NCBI RefSeq assembly: GCF_018070575.1
Contig: NZ_JAGPXN010000007.1
Location: forward strand, 1 to 64,000
Direction of reading: 5' to 3'
Source: Micromonospora sp. C31
Lineage (GTDB): Bacteria; Actinomycetota; Actinomycetes; Mycobacteriales; Micromonosporaceae
Length of the DNA stretch: 64,000 nt
Shown: piece by piece, positions 42,915 through 52,585 of the stretch
Position numbering within the stretch: the stretch's first letter is position 1
Layout of the letters: every line of letters starts with the position of its first letter
The notes under the pieces: generated by a model
Databases searched by the model: none
What the model was told of the DNA's origin: nothing
The model's input: only the letters and a program-made list of their open reading frames with translations
Translations under genes and position numbers: made by a program

Positions 42915-43528
42915 GCGGGGTACGGGTCGAGCGGCTCGGGCCGGCGGAGACGTCGCTGGTGGCCGGCCGGATCGCCGAGGCGTTCATGGCCCTGGACGCC
43001 CCGCGCTGGCTGGTGCCCGACGCGGCGCGGCGACAGACCGTGCTGGCCGGCCAGTTCGCGATCCTGGTGGACCACGCGATGCGGCACGGCCTCGTGCACG
43101 CGACCGCGGACCGGGCGGGGGTGGCGGTCTGGTTCCCCTCGGTGGGCGAACCGGCCCCGCCGCCAGCGGACTACGACGCCCGGCTGGCCGCGGCGTGCGG
43201 GGAGTGGACCGACCGGTTCGCACACCTGGACAGGCTCTTCGAGGCCCACCACCCGCACCCGGACCACCACCACCTGGCGTTCCTCGCCGTCGCGCCGGAC
43301 CGGCAGGGGCAGGGGCTGGGCAGCGCGCTGCTGCGGCACCACCACGCCGTCCTGGACGCCGGGGGCGTGCCCGGCTACCTCGAGGCGGCCAGCGAGATCG
43401 GCCGCGACCTGTACGCGCGGCACGGCTACCGGGTCGCCGAGCCGTTCCACCTGCCCGACGGCACGCCGTTCTGGCCGATGTGGCGCGAGCCCGTACCCCC
43501 GGCGACGGGATCCGGGCACCCCGCCTGA
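42911..43528 (+). CDS. GNAT-family N-acetyltransferase
   Basis: A 205-residue acetyltransferase. The first half is a variable recognition region with WLVPDAARRQTVLAGQF; the acetyl-CoA loop is VAPDRQGQGLGSALLRHHH, and the C-terminal EAASEIGRDLYARHGYRVAE is standard. It overlaps the permease by four bases, so it may modify the imported substrate or an analogue. Substrate unknown. Confidence 0.87.
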   Translation: MSGVRVERLGPAETSLVAGRIAEAFMALDAPRWLVPDAARRQTVLAGQFAILVDHAMRHGLVHATADRAGVAVWFPSVGEPAPPPADYDARLAAACGEWTDRFAHLDRLFEAHHPHPDHHHLAFLAVAPDRQGQGLGSALLRHHHAVLDAGGVPGYLEAASEIGRDLYARHGYRVAEPFHLPDGTPFWPMWREPVPPATGSGHPA

Positions 43529-43660
43529 GCGACGGCGCACGCCCCGACCGGCCCGGCCCGACGGTGTCCGGTCGACCCGCTGCGCAGCGACGGCGCCCGG
43601 TTCGCCCCCGCGAGGAGGGTGACCCGGGCGCCGTTCTGCGGTGCTGGCGCCTTCACGCCG

Positions 43661-43704
43661 GACAGGGAGATGGCCGGGCCCGCCGGCCCGGCCATCTCCC
43701 TGTC
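43661..43704. terminator. Very strong bidirectional terminator
   Basis: Perfect 19-base arms (43661-43679, 43686-43704) around a 6-base loop, between the convergent GNAT and sigma-factor genes. It ends 5 bases before the sigma-factor stop codon. Confidence 0.8.
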
Positions 43705-43708
43705 ACCC

Positions 43709-44536
43709 CTAGTACGTGCCGTCGAGTTCCCCCCGCAGCTTGGTGAGCGCGCGGGCCAGCAGCCGGGAGACGTGCATCTGCGAGACGCCGATCTGCTCGG
43801 CGATCTGCGACTGCGTCAGGTTGCCGTAGAAGCGCAGCGTGAGGATCTTCTGCTCGCGCTCGTCGAGCGTCGCCAGGGCCGGGCCGAGGGCCACCCGCAG
43901 CTCGGCCAGCTCGAACTCGCCGTCCTCACCGCCGAGCATGTCGCCGAGCTCGGTGGCGCGGTCGCCGTCGCCGGTCGGCGTGGAGAGCGAGACCGCGTTG
44001 TAGGCGCGGGCGCCCTCCAGCCCTTCCAGCACCTCTTCCTCGGTGAGCTTGAGGTGGGCGGCGATGTCGGCGACCGTGGGCGAACGGCCGAGGCTCTGCA
44101 GCAGCGTGCTGTTGGCGTCGGAGATGGCCAGGCGCAGCTCCTGGAGGCGACGCGGGACCCGGATGTCCCAGGTGCGGTCGCGGAAGTGCCGCTTGAGCTC
44201 GCCGATGATGGTGGGGATCGCGTAGCCGGCGAAGTCGACACCGCGGGACGGGTCGAACTTGTCGATCGCCTTGATCAGGCCGACGGCGGCGGTCTGGGCC
44301 AGGTCGTCGGTGGGCTCGCCCCGACCGCTGTAGCGGTGGGCGAGATGGTTGGCGAGCGGTAGCCACGCCTCGATCGCCTTGTCGCGCAGGGCGGCGCGGG
44401 ACGGGTGGCCGGCCGGCAGCGCGGCCATCGCGTTGAGCAGGTCGGCGGCGCTGTCGGTGAGCGCACGCGGGTCGAGCTTCGCAGTGGTGCCGGGTGCTGT
44501 TGTGGTCGCCGGCTCGCTGATCGTTGGCGCGGTCAT
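43709..44536 (-). CDS. SigF/SigB-group RNA polymerase sigma factor
   Basis: A 275-residue group 3 sigma-70 factor of the stress/sporulation (SigB/SigF/SigG) type. Region 2 holds YSGRGEPTDDLAQTAAVGLI and FDPSRGVDFAGYAIPTIIGE, region 3 RRLQELRLAISDANS and GRSPTVADIAAHL, and region 4 LDEREQKILTLRFYGNLTQS with QIGVSQMHVSRLLARAL. Such factors recognise GNNT-N14-16-GGGTA promoters and are usually held by an anti-sigma factor; none is adjacent. The ATG at 44536 has AGGGAGG seven bases upstream. A strong terminator follows. Confidence 0.92.
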   Translation of the reverse strand: MTAPTISEPATTTAPGTTAKLDPRALTDSAADLLNAMAALPAGHPSRAALRDKAIEAWLPLANHLAHRYSGRGEPTDDLAQTAAVGLIKAIDKFDPSRGVDFAGYAIPTIIGELKRHFRDRTWDIRVPRRLQELRLAISDANSTLLQSLGRSPTVADIAAHLKLTEEEVLEGLEGARAYNAVSLSTPTGDGDRATELGDMLGGEDGEFELAELRVALGPALATLDEREQKILTLRFYGNLTQSQIAEQIGVSQMHVSRLLARALTKLRGELDGTY

Positions 44537-44618
44537 GGGTGGTCCTCCCTGCACCTCGTCCGCGGATAAAAGACGTGACGCTTAGGTTTAACTTCAGATG
44601 TCCGTTCGGGAGTCACCT

Positions 44619-44642
44619 TAGCCCGATCAGTCTGACGAAATC
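44619..44642 (-). promoter_or_regulatory. Possible autoregulated sigma-factor promoter
   Basis: GATT, 14 bases, GGGCTA on the minus strand, one base off the GNNT-N14-16-GGGTAY pattern and about 83 bases before the ATG at 44536. Suggests autoregulation. Confidence 0.3.
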
Positions 44643-44649
44643 TAGCCGA

Positions 44650-44669
44650 AAGTACGATGTACTTAAGTA
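44650..44669. promoter_or_regulatory. Overlapping AT-rich palindromes
   Basis: AAGTAC-GAT-GTACTT (44650-44664) overlaps the perfect 10-base palindrome TACTTAAGTA (44660-44669). Such sites are very unlikely by chance in DNA of this composition and are probably regulator sites of the sigma-factor gene. Confidence 0.5.
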
Positions 44670-44911
44670 ATTTCTGGCCATCAAAGTGGCTAAACAGGCA
44701 AACCTTCCTCGGATTGTGGGCCTGCCTACGTCGGCGTGCGGTCAGCCCGGCCCGACCAGACATCGACGATGTCGCATCCGGGCGGCCCCACCCGCCCGGC
44801 CGGGCGGTCACGGTGGACCGGACGACCGGCGTCGAATGTCGGCTTTCCGTCGTTGTTGCGTCATCGGGACGGCCCGTAGCGTGCGGGTACATGCCCCGCC
44901 CCGGAGGTTCC

Positions 44912-45649
44912 GTGCTCGACCCCGCCGCTCCCCACCTGGTCGTCAACAGCCGCACGCTCTACTTCGGCTGGCTGCCGGCGGACCCGGACGCGGCCGCGGC
45001 GCTGGTCCCGGCCGGGCTGCGCCCGTCGCCCGACCGGCTGGTCTTCATGAACCAGTACGTGGTCGACGACGACAGCCAGACCTCCGGCTTCGGCGCGTAC
45101 TCGCTGACCTACCTCGGCGTGGCGCTGACCGGGGTGGACGCGCCGGGCGGGTGCCACCCCGGTGGGTGGTGGACGCACTACGTGACCTGTAGCGAACGGG
45201 TCCGGGCCTACGCCGCCGCCCGGGGCGCGCCCGCCCACGCCGGCCGTACCCGCATCGCGCGCGACGGCGGGGAGACCGTCGCCGAGACGGAGATCGACGG
45301 CGTGCCGGTGATCCGCGCCCGCTGCCAGGTCGGCGAGACGGGCGGGACGATCAGCAGCGGCCACCACCGCTACTTCACGGCCCGCGACGGGCGGTTGCTC
45401 AGCTCCGTGTACCCGTACGTCGCCGAACCGGTGGACCCGTTCGTGATCGAGTCGTTGGAGTTCCTGGAGCCGGCGCACCCGATCTACGCGCTGCGCCCGG
45501 AGAATCCGCTGACCATCGGGTTCGGCTTCTACTCCCCGCGCGCCTCGTTCGCCTATCCCGGAGGGCTGACCGCCCACGCCGGGGACACCGGCACCCTCGA
45601 GGCCGTGCCCACCCTCGGCAGGATCGACGCCCTCTCCGTACCCGCCTGA
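44912..45649 (+). CDS. Acetoacetate-decarboxylase-like fold protein
   Basis: A 245-residue protein that I can place only loosely. Beginning LDPAAPHLVVNSRTLYFGWLP, with ADPDAAAALVPAGLRPSPDR, GFGAYSLTYLGVAL and a late TIGFGFYSPRASFAYPGG, it resembles members of the acetoacetate decarboxylase superfamily; the catalytic lysine motif of true decarboxylases is not evident. Start: GTG 44912 has GGAGG five bases away, and TAGCGT about 30 bases before it fits the promoter. ATG 44891 would make a leaderless alternative. Confidence 0.7.
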   Translation: MLDPAAPHLVVNSRTLYFGWLPADPDAAAALVPAGLRPSPDRLVFMNQYVVDDDSQTSGFGAYSLTYLGVALTGVDAPGGCHPGGWWTHYVTCSERVRAYAAARGAPAHAGRTRIARDGGETVAETEIDGVPVIRARCQVGETGGTISSGHHRYFTARDGRLLSSVYPYVAEPVDPFVIESLEFLEPAHPIYALRPENPLTIGFGFYSPRASFAYPGGLTAHAGDTGTLEAVPTLGRIDALSVPA

Positions 45650-45677
45650 ACGCCCGCCCGGCACCGGGCGGGCGCGC

Positions 45678-47267
45678 TCACCACGTGCCGGACCGGCGGG
45701 CCCGCAGCGGCCGGCCGTCCGGGTCGTAGACCAGCCGGTACGCCGGCAGCGCCCACGCCCGGGTGTACCAGGGCAGCCGTTGCGCCCGGTGCGGCAGCAG
45801 CCGGCCCGGCGGCCGGGGACCGACCCGTCCGGTGTCGTGCCACCGTTGCAGCGCGTCGGCGGAGGCGGTGATCGCCGCCACGGCGTCGGCGGGGTCGACC
45901 AGGTCGGCGTCCTCGCCGCCGTGGGGGTCGCGGTCCAGGTGCTCGCGCCACAGCCGCAACCGCAGCTCCCGGGCGAAGACCCGGGCGCCGTCGCCGAGGC
46001 CGGCCGGGTCGGTCGGCGTCCGCTCGTCCCGGGTGTCGTCCAGCACCGCGCAGGACAACTCGCTGTCGTGCGTCCAGGACCGGCGGTTGAAGTTGTCGCT
46101 GCCGACGCTGGCCCACACGTCGTCGACCACACACACCTTGGCGTGCACGTACACCGGGGTTCCGGCGTGGTTCTCCACGTCGAGGACGTGCACCCGCTGC
46201 GGGGCCGCCCGCTCGCAGAGCGAGAGCGCCTGCTCCCGACCGACCGTGTTCGGCGGCAGCGCCAGCCGGCCGTCCACGTCCGGGTAGCGGGGGACCACCG
46301 CGACGAGGTGCAGGTCGGGATTGTCCCGCAGCGCCCGGGCGAAGAGGTCGGCCACCTCGGTGGACCACAGGTACTGGTCCTCGAGATAGATCAGCCGCCG
46401 GGCCCGCCGGACCGCCTTGGTGTAGCCGCGCGCCACCGTGCGTTCGCCGTGGGGGGCGAAGGAGTAGCGGGGCCGGACCGCCGGGTAGGTGCGCAGCACC
46501 TGGATGTGGTGCGGGCCGCAGGGCGGCGGATCGGCCGGCTGCGGCGGCAGCGGGTCGGGTCGCAGGTCCGCCTTGCGCAGCCGGTCACGCAGGTAGGCCA
46601 GGGGGTTCTCCGAGTCCAGCGGCATCGGGTCGCCCCACCGCTCCCGGAAGGTGGTGTCCAACGCCCCCACCACCGGCCCCCGCACCGCGAGCTGCACGTC
46701 GTGCCAGGGCGGGTGGTCCCCGTAGCGGGTGGACATCTGCACCGCCTGCGGGTCGCCCCGGTGCGCGGCGTCGTCGCGCCGGCTGTGGCAGAGGTCGATC
46801 CCGCCGGCGAAGGCGACGTCGCGTTCCGGCGCCCGCAGGTGCCGCAGCACCACCAGCTTCTGGTGGTGCGAGCCGCCCCGGCGGACCCGCTGGTCGAGCA
46901 GCACCTCGCCGCCGGCGGCGGAGACCGTCTCACTCAGGTCGCGGTTCTCCGCCTCGCTGTAGGCCAGGACGTCGAGGTGTGAGCGCCAGATCAGGCCCTT
47001 GACCACCACGCCCCGCTGCGCGGCGCGCGCGAGCAGTTGTGCCACGGTCGGTCCGTCCGGACGCAGCCGCTGGTCCGGGTCGCCCCGCCAGTCGCTGAAG
47101 AAGAGGTGGTCGCCGGCCTCCAGGGCCTCCACCTCGTCGACCAGCCGGTCGAAGTACGCGGCGCCGTGAATCAACGGCTCGGCGAGGTTTCCGCTGGTGC
47201 AAACGGGTAACTCTGACACCGGGTTGGCGCGTTCGGCCGCGCTCAGGAACCAGTTGCGCGATGCCAC
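45678..47267 (-). CDS. Phospholipase D-superfamily protein
   Basis: A 529-residue protein with two HKD motifs. The first is HHQKLVVLRH, in which the usual Asp is replaced by Arg (I recall this in related actinobacterial proteins), followed by VAFAGGIDLCHSRRDD; the second is complete, VHAKVCVVDD, with GSDNFNRRSW behind it. Such enzymes hydrolyse or transfer phosphodiesters, commonly phosphatidyl groups. There is no obvious signal peptide, so it is probably cytoplasmic or membrane-associated. The GTG at 47267 has GGAACG nearby. Confidence 0.88.
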   Translation of the reverse strand: MASRNWFLSAAERANPVSELPVCTSGNLAEPLIHGAAYFDRLVDEVEALEAGDHLFFSDWRGDPDQRLRPDGPTVAQLLARAAQRGVVVKGLIWRSHLDVLAYSEAENRDLSETVSAAGGEVLLDQRVRRGGSHHQKLVVLRHLRAPERDVAFAGGIDLCHSRRDDAAHRGDPQAVQMSTRYGDHPPWHDVQLAVRGPVVGALDTTFRERWGDPMPLDSENPLAYLRDRLRKADLRPDPLPPQPADPPPCGPHHIQVLRTYPAVRPRYSFAPHGERTVARGYTKAVRRARRLIYLEDQYLWSTEVADLFARALRDNPDLHLVAVVPRYPDVDGRLALPPNTVGREQALSLCERAAPQRVHVLDVENHAGTPVYVHAKVCVVDDVWASVGSDNFNRRSWTHDSELSCAVLDDTRDERTPTDPAGLGDGARVFARELRLRLWREHLDRDPHGGEDADLVDPADAVAAITASADALQRWHDTGRVGPRPPGRLLPHRAQRLPWYTRAWALPAYRLVYDPDGRPLRARRSGTW

Positions 47268-47305
47268 CGTTCCAGCCCCCCGAGGTCGACGACGTCCTCA
47301 CCGTA

Positions 47306-47324
47306 GGACCCACGCCGTGGGTCC
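47306..47324. repeat. Short perfect hairpin
   Basis: GGACCCAC-GCC-GTGGGTCC in the divergent gap between the phospholipase D gene and the small membrane-protein gene. Could be an operator or part of either leader. Confidence 0.4.
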
Positions 47325-47409
47325 GCATCCCGACCGGCGCCCCGATGACCCGGTCGGCCGACCCGCGGCATCCCGCCCGATCACGACGCGACACCGAGGA
47401 GGCAACACC

Positions 47410-47538
47410 ATGCCCGGCGAGAAGACGAACTCCGTGACCGAGTACCGCGAGCAGGCGGTGGAGAGCGAGCGGGGTGCGCTGGTGACGGTGTTGCTCATGG
47501 TGATCCTGGGCGTGGCGGGCATATTCGCCGTCTCCTGA
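47410..47538 (+). CDS. Small membrane protein, 42 residues
   Basis: Reads MPGEKTNSVTEYREQAVESE and then one hydrophobic helix (about 24-42, GALVTVLLMVILGVAGIFA) up to the C-terminus, so it is probably a single-pass protein. The ATG at 47410 has GAGGAGG seven bases upstream, strong support for translation. Too small for family assignment; similar short proteins are annotated as hypothetical in related genomes. Confidence 0.75.
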   Translation: MPGEKTNSVTEYREQAVESERGALVTVLLMVILGVAGIFAVS

Positions 47539-47604
47539 CGCCGCAGTCCGACGTGCCGGTGGGCGCCCCCGCGGTGCCGGAGTGCCCACCACCCGCGCGT
47601 GGCC

Positions 47605-48591
47605 TCAGGGCCTGGGGGCCTGGCCGTCGGTGTGCGGCAGCCGCTCGGCGGGAACGACGCCGAGCCGGCCGGCCTTGAAGTCCTCGAACGCCTGGAGCAG
47701 CTCGTCGCGGGTGTTCATCACGAACGGGCCGTAGTGCGCCACCGGCTCCCGGATCGGTTCGCCGCCCATGACGTAGAGGTCCAGCGTCGGGGTGTGGCCG
47801 TCCTGGCTGGCGTCGGCGGCGAAGGTCAGCGCGTCGCCGGGGCCGTGCACGGCGAGCTGCCCCGTGTGCGCCGGCCGCCCGTCGGTGCCCACCGTGCCCC
47901 GCCCGCCCAGCACGTAGACCAGGGCGTTGAAGTCGGGCCGCCAGGGCAGGTCGACGCGCGCGCCCGGCTGCACGGTCACGTGCGTGATGGTGATCGGCGT
48001 GTGGGTGGAGCCCGGCCCCCGGTGCCCGGCGATCTCGCCGGCGATGACCCGGATCAGCGCGCCGCCGTCGGGCGTGGTCAGCAGGGCCGCCTCCCGGCCG
48101 CGGATGTCCTGGTAGCGGGGCGGGTCCATTTTCGCCGCCCGGGGCAGGTTGACCCAGAGCTGGGTGCCGTGGAACAGCCCGCCACTCACGACGAGGTGCT
48201 CCGGCGGCGCCTCGATGTGCAGCAGCCCGCTCGCGGCCGTCATCCACTGGGTGTCGCCGTTGGTGATCGTGCCGCCGCCGCCCTGCGAGTCCTGGTGGTC
48301 CATGATCCCGTCGATCATGTACGTCACGGTCTCGAAGCCGCGGTGCGGGTGCCAGGCCGTGCCTCTCGGCTCGCCCGGGGCGTAGTCCACCTCGCCCATC
48401 TGGTCGAGGTGGATGAACGGGTCGAGTTCGGTCACCGGCACGCCGGCGAACGCCCGACGGACCGGGAAGCCCTCGCCCTCGTAGCCGCTGGGCGCGGTGG
48501 TCAGCCGGCGGACCGGGCGGAACGCGGTGGACTCGTCGAGCCGGGGCAGGCGGGGCAGGACGAGGACGTTGTCGACGGTGACGGCGGGCAT
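47605..48591 (-). CDS. Pirin-family protein
   Basis: A 328-residue bicupin. The N-terminal cupin carries the metal ligands in WHPHRGFETVTYMIDG, DHQDSQGGGG and the Glu of HIEAPPEHLVVSGG; the C-terminal cupin is partly degenerate (LPWRPDFNALVYVLGG). Pirins act as quercetinases or redox-sensing regulators; substrate unknown. It is the second gene of a MarR-pirin operon, with 11 bases between the genes and GAGGAG before its ATG. Confidence 0.92.
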   Translation of the reverse strand: MPAVTVDNVLVLPRLPRLDESTAFRPVRRLTTAPSGYEGEGFPVRRAFAGVPVTELDPFIHLDQMGEVDYAPGEPRGTAWHPHRGFETVTYMIDGIMDHQDSQGGGGTITNGDTQWMTAASGLLHIEAPPEHLVVSGGLFHGTQLWVNLPRAAKMDPPRYQDIRGREAALLTTPDGGALIRVIAGEIAGHRGPGSTHTPITITHVTVQPGARVDLPWRPDFNALVYVLGGRGTVGTDGRPAHTGQLAVHGPGDALTFAADASQDGHTPTLDLYVMGGEPIREPVAHYGPFVMNTRDELLQAFEDFKAGRLGVVPAERLPHTDGQAPRP

Positions 48592-48602
48592 CGGGGAACT
48601 CC

Positions 48603-49085
48603 TCAGCTGTGGGGGTGGGCGGTCGACGCGTCGCGCTGCGCGCGCAGGCGCCGACCGAGTCGCCCGAAGATCCGGGTGAGGCAGGCGACCTCGGCGTCGT
48701 CGAGGTCGTCCATCAGGTGGGCGCGCACCGAACGCAGGTGGTGCGGGGCCGCCTCGCGCAGGGCCAGCAGCCCGGCGGCGGTGAGCACGGCCTCGCTGCC
48801 GCGGCGGTCGTCCGGACAGGATTCCCGGGCCACCAGGCCGCGCCGCTGCATGGTGGTGATCTGGTACGTCAGGCGGCTCGGCGAGAAGACCAGGCGGCTC
48901 GCCAGCTCACCCATCCGCAGCCGTTGGCCCGGCGCCTCGGAGAGCAGGACGAGCACGTGGTAGTCGGCGAAGCTGAGCGCGCTGTCGGCGCGCAGGTCGT
49001 CCTCCAACCGCGTGTAGAGCCGCTGGCTGGCCTCGATGTAGGCCCGCCAGGCGGCGAGTCGGTCCCTGTCCAGGCTCTCGGTCAC
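48603..49085 (-). CDS. MarR-family transcriptional regulator
   Basis: A 160-residue winged helix-turn-helix repressor: dimerisation helices at both ends, the DNA-binding part around FADYHVLVLLSEAPGQRLRMGELA and SPSRLTYQITTMQRRGLVARE, and the wing ESCPDDRRGSEAVLTAAG. It is cotranscribed with pirin and has a TTCAA-AA-TTGAA site upstream of its GTG, the form typical for MarR operators, so it probably represses its own operon until a phenolic or oxidative signal releases it. Confidence 0.9.
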   Translation of the reverse strand: MTESLDRDRLAAWRAYIEASQRLYTRLEDDLRADSALSFADYHVLVLLSEAPGQRLRMGELASRLVFSPSRLTYQITTMQRRGLVARESCPDDRRGSEAVLTAAGLLALREAAPHHLRSVRAHLMDDLDDAEVACLTRIFGRLGRRLRAQRDASTAHPHS

Positions 49086-49104
49086 GCCACGACAGTAGCA
49101 CTCC

Positions 49105-49116
49105 TTCAAAATTGAA
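49105..49116. promoter_or_regulatory. MarR operator TTCAA-AA-TTGAA
   Basis: 5-base arms with 2-base spacer, 19 bases upstream of the marR start at 49085, in an AT-rich pocket. Typical MarR-family site geometry. Confidence 0.6.
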
Positions 49117-49230
49117 TTAGTGCCTGTGAGCGTCATCTCCCGACTGGCGGGGGAAAGGTGTTGCAGCTTTGAACGGTGTCTCCGCGAAAATCCGGGCACC
49201 GGGCCGCCCGGCGTGCCAGACTCCGGCCTC

Positions 49231-49764
49231 GTGGACCATCTCGAACTCGCCGCCCCAGGCTTGCTGCTGCGTCCCTGGCGGGAGGAGGACGCGCCAGGGG
49301 TCCTCGACGCGCTGCGGGATCCGGCGATCGCCCTGTGGAACCCCCAGGGCGGGCCGCTCGACCGGGACTCCGCGCTCGGGTGGGTCCGCCGCCGGGCCGA
49401 CTGGTCTGCCGGGGACCACGTCTCCCTGGCGGTCGCCGATCCCGCCGATCCCGGCGTCCTGCTCGGCTCGGTGTCGCTGCACCGGATCGACGGCGGGGAC
49501 GCCTCGATCGGCTACTGGACGGTGGCCGGGGCGCGCGGACGCGGGATCGCGGCACGGGCCGTCGTACGGCTGACGGGATGGGGGTTCGCGGAGCGCGGCC
49601 TGCATCGGATCGAGCTGTGCCACGCGGTGGCCAACCGGCCCTCCTGCCGGGTGGCCGAACGGGCCGGATACCGCGCCGAGGGCACACTGCGTGAGTCCTA
49701 CCGATACGGTGACGGCCGGCGTCACGACGAGCACCTGCACGCCCGCCTCGCCACCGACCGCTGA
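49231..49764 (+). CDS. GNAT-family N-acetyltransferase (RimJ/RimL type)
   Basis: A 177-residue acetyltransferase with LLLRPWREEDAPGVLDALRD at the start, GYWTVAGARGRGIAARAVVRLTGWG for acetyl-CoA binding and NRPSCRVAERAGYRAEGTLR at the C-terminus, the pattern of ribosomal-protein or small-molecule acetyltransferases. The GTG at 49231 begins just before the fold; CAGACT lies 8 bases ahead of it. An upstream ATG at 49120 would add a Cys-rich, poorly conserved stretch. Confidence 0.87.
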   Translation: MDHLELAAPGLLLRPWREEDAPGVLDALRDPAIALWNPQGGPLDRDSALGWVRRRADWSAGDHVSLAVADPADPGVLLGSVSLHRIDGGDASIGYWTVAGARGRGIAARAVVRLTGWGFAERGLHRIELCHAVANRPSCRVAERAGYRAEGTLRESYRYGDGRRHDEHLHARLATDR

Positions 49765-49814
49765 CCCGGCAGGCGGACCACGCCGAGGCGGGCCCGCCCC
49801 CGGTCGACGAGGCC

Positions 49815-49844
49815 CGGGGCGCCTCCCGGCCGGCGGGCGCCCCG
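49815..49844. terminator. Convergent hairpin terminator
   Basis: 9-base arms CGGGGCGCC (49815-49823) and complement (49836-49844), between the convergent GNAT and stress-protein genes. Confidence 0.5.
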
Positions 49845-49851
49845 ACGGACC

Positions 49852-50436
49852 TCAGCGGGCGGGTGGCGAGGCCGTCATGTGCATCCGACCGAGGAGCTGA
49901 CGGGCCTGCTCGGCGAACTGCGCGTCCACGATCACCGCGTACTGGCCGGCGCGCAGGGAGCTGGCCGAGGTGAAGTCGCGCCGCCCGCCGGTCATCGCGT
50001 GCGCGACCGCGCCGAACACCGCTCCCCAGACCGCGCCGACGAGCAGCCCGACCAGGATCACCGCGACCCAGTTGCCGGCCGTGAAGATGCCGAACAGCAG
50101 CCCGATGAAGAGCCCGAACCAGGCACCCGTGCCGGCGCCCGCCAGGGCGGCCCGCCCGGTCGTCATCCGCCCGAGCACGGTCTCGACGAGGGTGAGGTTC
50201 GTGCCGACGATGGCGCTGTGTTCGACCGGGAACCGGTTGTCCGCCAGGTAGTCGACGACCCGCTGGGCGGACGGATAGTCCGGGTACGACCCGATCGTGA
50301 CGGTGGGCGGGCCGGTCTCCGGGCCGTGCCCGTCCTGACCTGGGGCGCTCGGCCGCCCGGCGGGACCGGACGGGAGGGTGTCGCCGCCCGGCATCCCGGG
50401 CCGCCATGCCGAGGTCGGGCTCGACGGTGTGGTCAT
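49852..50436 (-). CDS. YflT-like general stress protein with membrane helices
   Basis: A 194-residue protein. After a Pro/Gly-rich disordered 45 residues, VTIGSYPDYPSAQRVVDYLA and FPVEHSAIVGTNLTLVETV are characteristic of the YflT/general-stress-protein-17M domain; two glycine-rich membrane helices follow (GAWFGLFIGLLFGIF and NWVAVILVGLLVGAVWGAVFG) and the C-terminal RAGQYAVIVDAQFAEQARQLL closes the fold. Related proteins belong to the SigB-type stress regulon in Gram-positive bacteria. AAGGAGGAG lies ahead of the ATG at 50436. Confidence 0.85.
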   Translation of the reverse strand: MTTPSSPTSAWRPGMPGGDTLPSGPAGRPSAPGQDGHGPETGPPTVTIGSYPDYPSAQRVVDYLADNRFPVEHSAIVGTNLTLVETVLGRMTTGRAALAGAGTGAWFGLFIGLLFGIFTAGNWVAVILVGLLVGAVWGAVFGAVAHAMTGGRRDFTSASSLRAGQYAVIVDAQFAEQARQLLGRMHMTASPPAR

Positions 50437-50516
50437 GGGCTCCTCCTTCGTCGACCACCCGCGTTCCCGCCGCCGTCCCGGGGTAACGCCACCGGCGGAG
50501 CGGGTGCCCGCTGCCC

Positions 50517-50542
50517 GGCCCGCCCCCGCGCGGGGGCGGGCC
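50517..50542. terminator. 26-base perfect palindrome, terminator of GH6 gene
   Basis: 13-base arms without a loop (GGCCCGCCCCCGC and complement), 13 bases beyond the GH6 stop and upstream of the stress-protein leader. Confidence 0.6.
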
Positions 50543-50555
50543 AGGCGCGTGGGGG

Positions 50556-51974
<1,419 letters not shown>

Positions 51975-52069
51975 TCAAACTACGTGCTGGGCGCGGCGAT
52001 GGGAAGGGCCCGCGGCGCGACCGGCGATTTTTCCCGGGCCGGCGGGGTCTGCGGGGGGAGGATGGCGGG

Positions 52070-52585
52070 ATGCGCCTGGTGATCACCGCCGACACCCACG
52101 TGCCGAAGCGGGCCAGGGACCTGCCGGAGCAGCTCTGGGCGGCGGTCGACGCCGCCGACGTGGTGCTGCACGCGGGAGACTGGGTCGACGAGGCGCTGCT
52201 GGACGCCCTGGCCGCCCGGGCCCGGCGTCTCGTCGGCGTGTACGGCAACAACGACGGGCCGGCGCTGCGCGCCCGGCTGCCCGAGGTGGCCCGGATCGAA
52301 CTCGACGGGCTGCGGGTCGCCGTGGTGCACGAGACCGGCCCGAAGGCCGGGCGGGAAAGTCGGTGTGCGGCCCGCTTCCCCGACACCGACGTGCTGGTCT
52401 TCGGTCACTCGCACATCCCCTGGGACACGGTCGCCCCGGGCGGCCCGCGACTGCTCAATCCCGGCTCGCCCACCGACCGCCGCGCCCAGCCGTACGCCAC
52501 GTACCTGACGGCGCGGGTGGCGGCGGGGCGGCTCGACGAGGTCGAGCTGCACCGCCTGCCAGCGCGCCGCCCGCCCGGTCACTGA
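52070..52585 (+). CDS. YfcE-type metallophosphoesterase
   Basis: A 171-residue calcineurin-like phosphodiesterase. Metal ligands are seen in ITADTHVPKR, VLHAGDWVD, YGNNDGPALR and VFGHSHIPW, the short MJ0936/YfcE form. Members hydrolyse phosphodiesters of unknown natural identity. The ATG at 52070 is preceded by GGGGGGAGG. The last 7 bases overlap, tail to tail, with the DUF3072 gene. Confidence 0.9.
   Translation: MRLVITADTHVPKRARDLPEQLWAAVDAADVVLHAGDWVDEALLDALAARARRLVGVYGNNDGPALRARLPEVARIELDGLRVAVVHETGPKAGRESRCAARFPDTDVLVFGHSHIPWDTVAPGGPRLLNPGSPTDRRAQPYATYLTARVAAGRLDEVELHRLPARRPPGH

Larger units (their letters stand above)
44537..44911. other. AT-rich regulatory region upstream of the sigma factor
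   Basis: 375 bases with no gene. Between 44570 and 44710 the base composition is far more AT-rich than anywhere else in the window. It contains TACTTAAGTA (44660-44669) overlapping AAGTAC-3-GTACTT (44650-44664), and on the minus strand GATT-N14-GGGCTA (44642-44619), close to the promoter class recognised by the sigma factor itself. The right third (TAGCGT at about 44879) belongs to the next gene. Confidence 0.6.
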
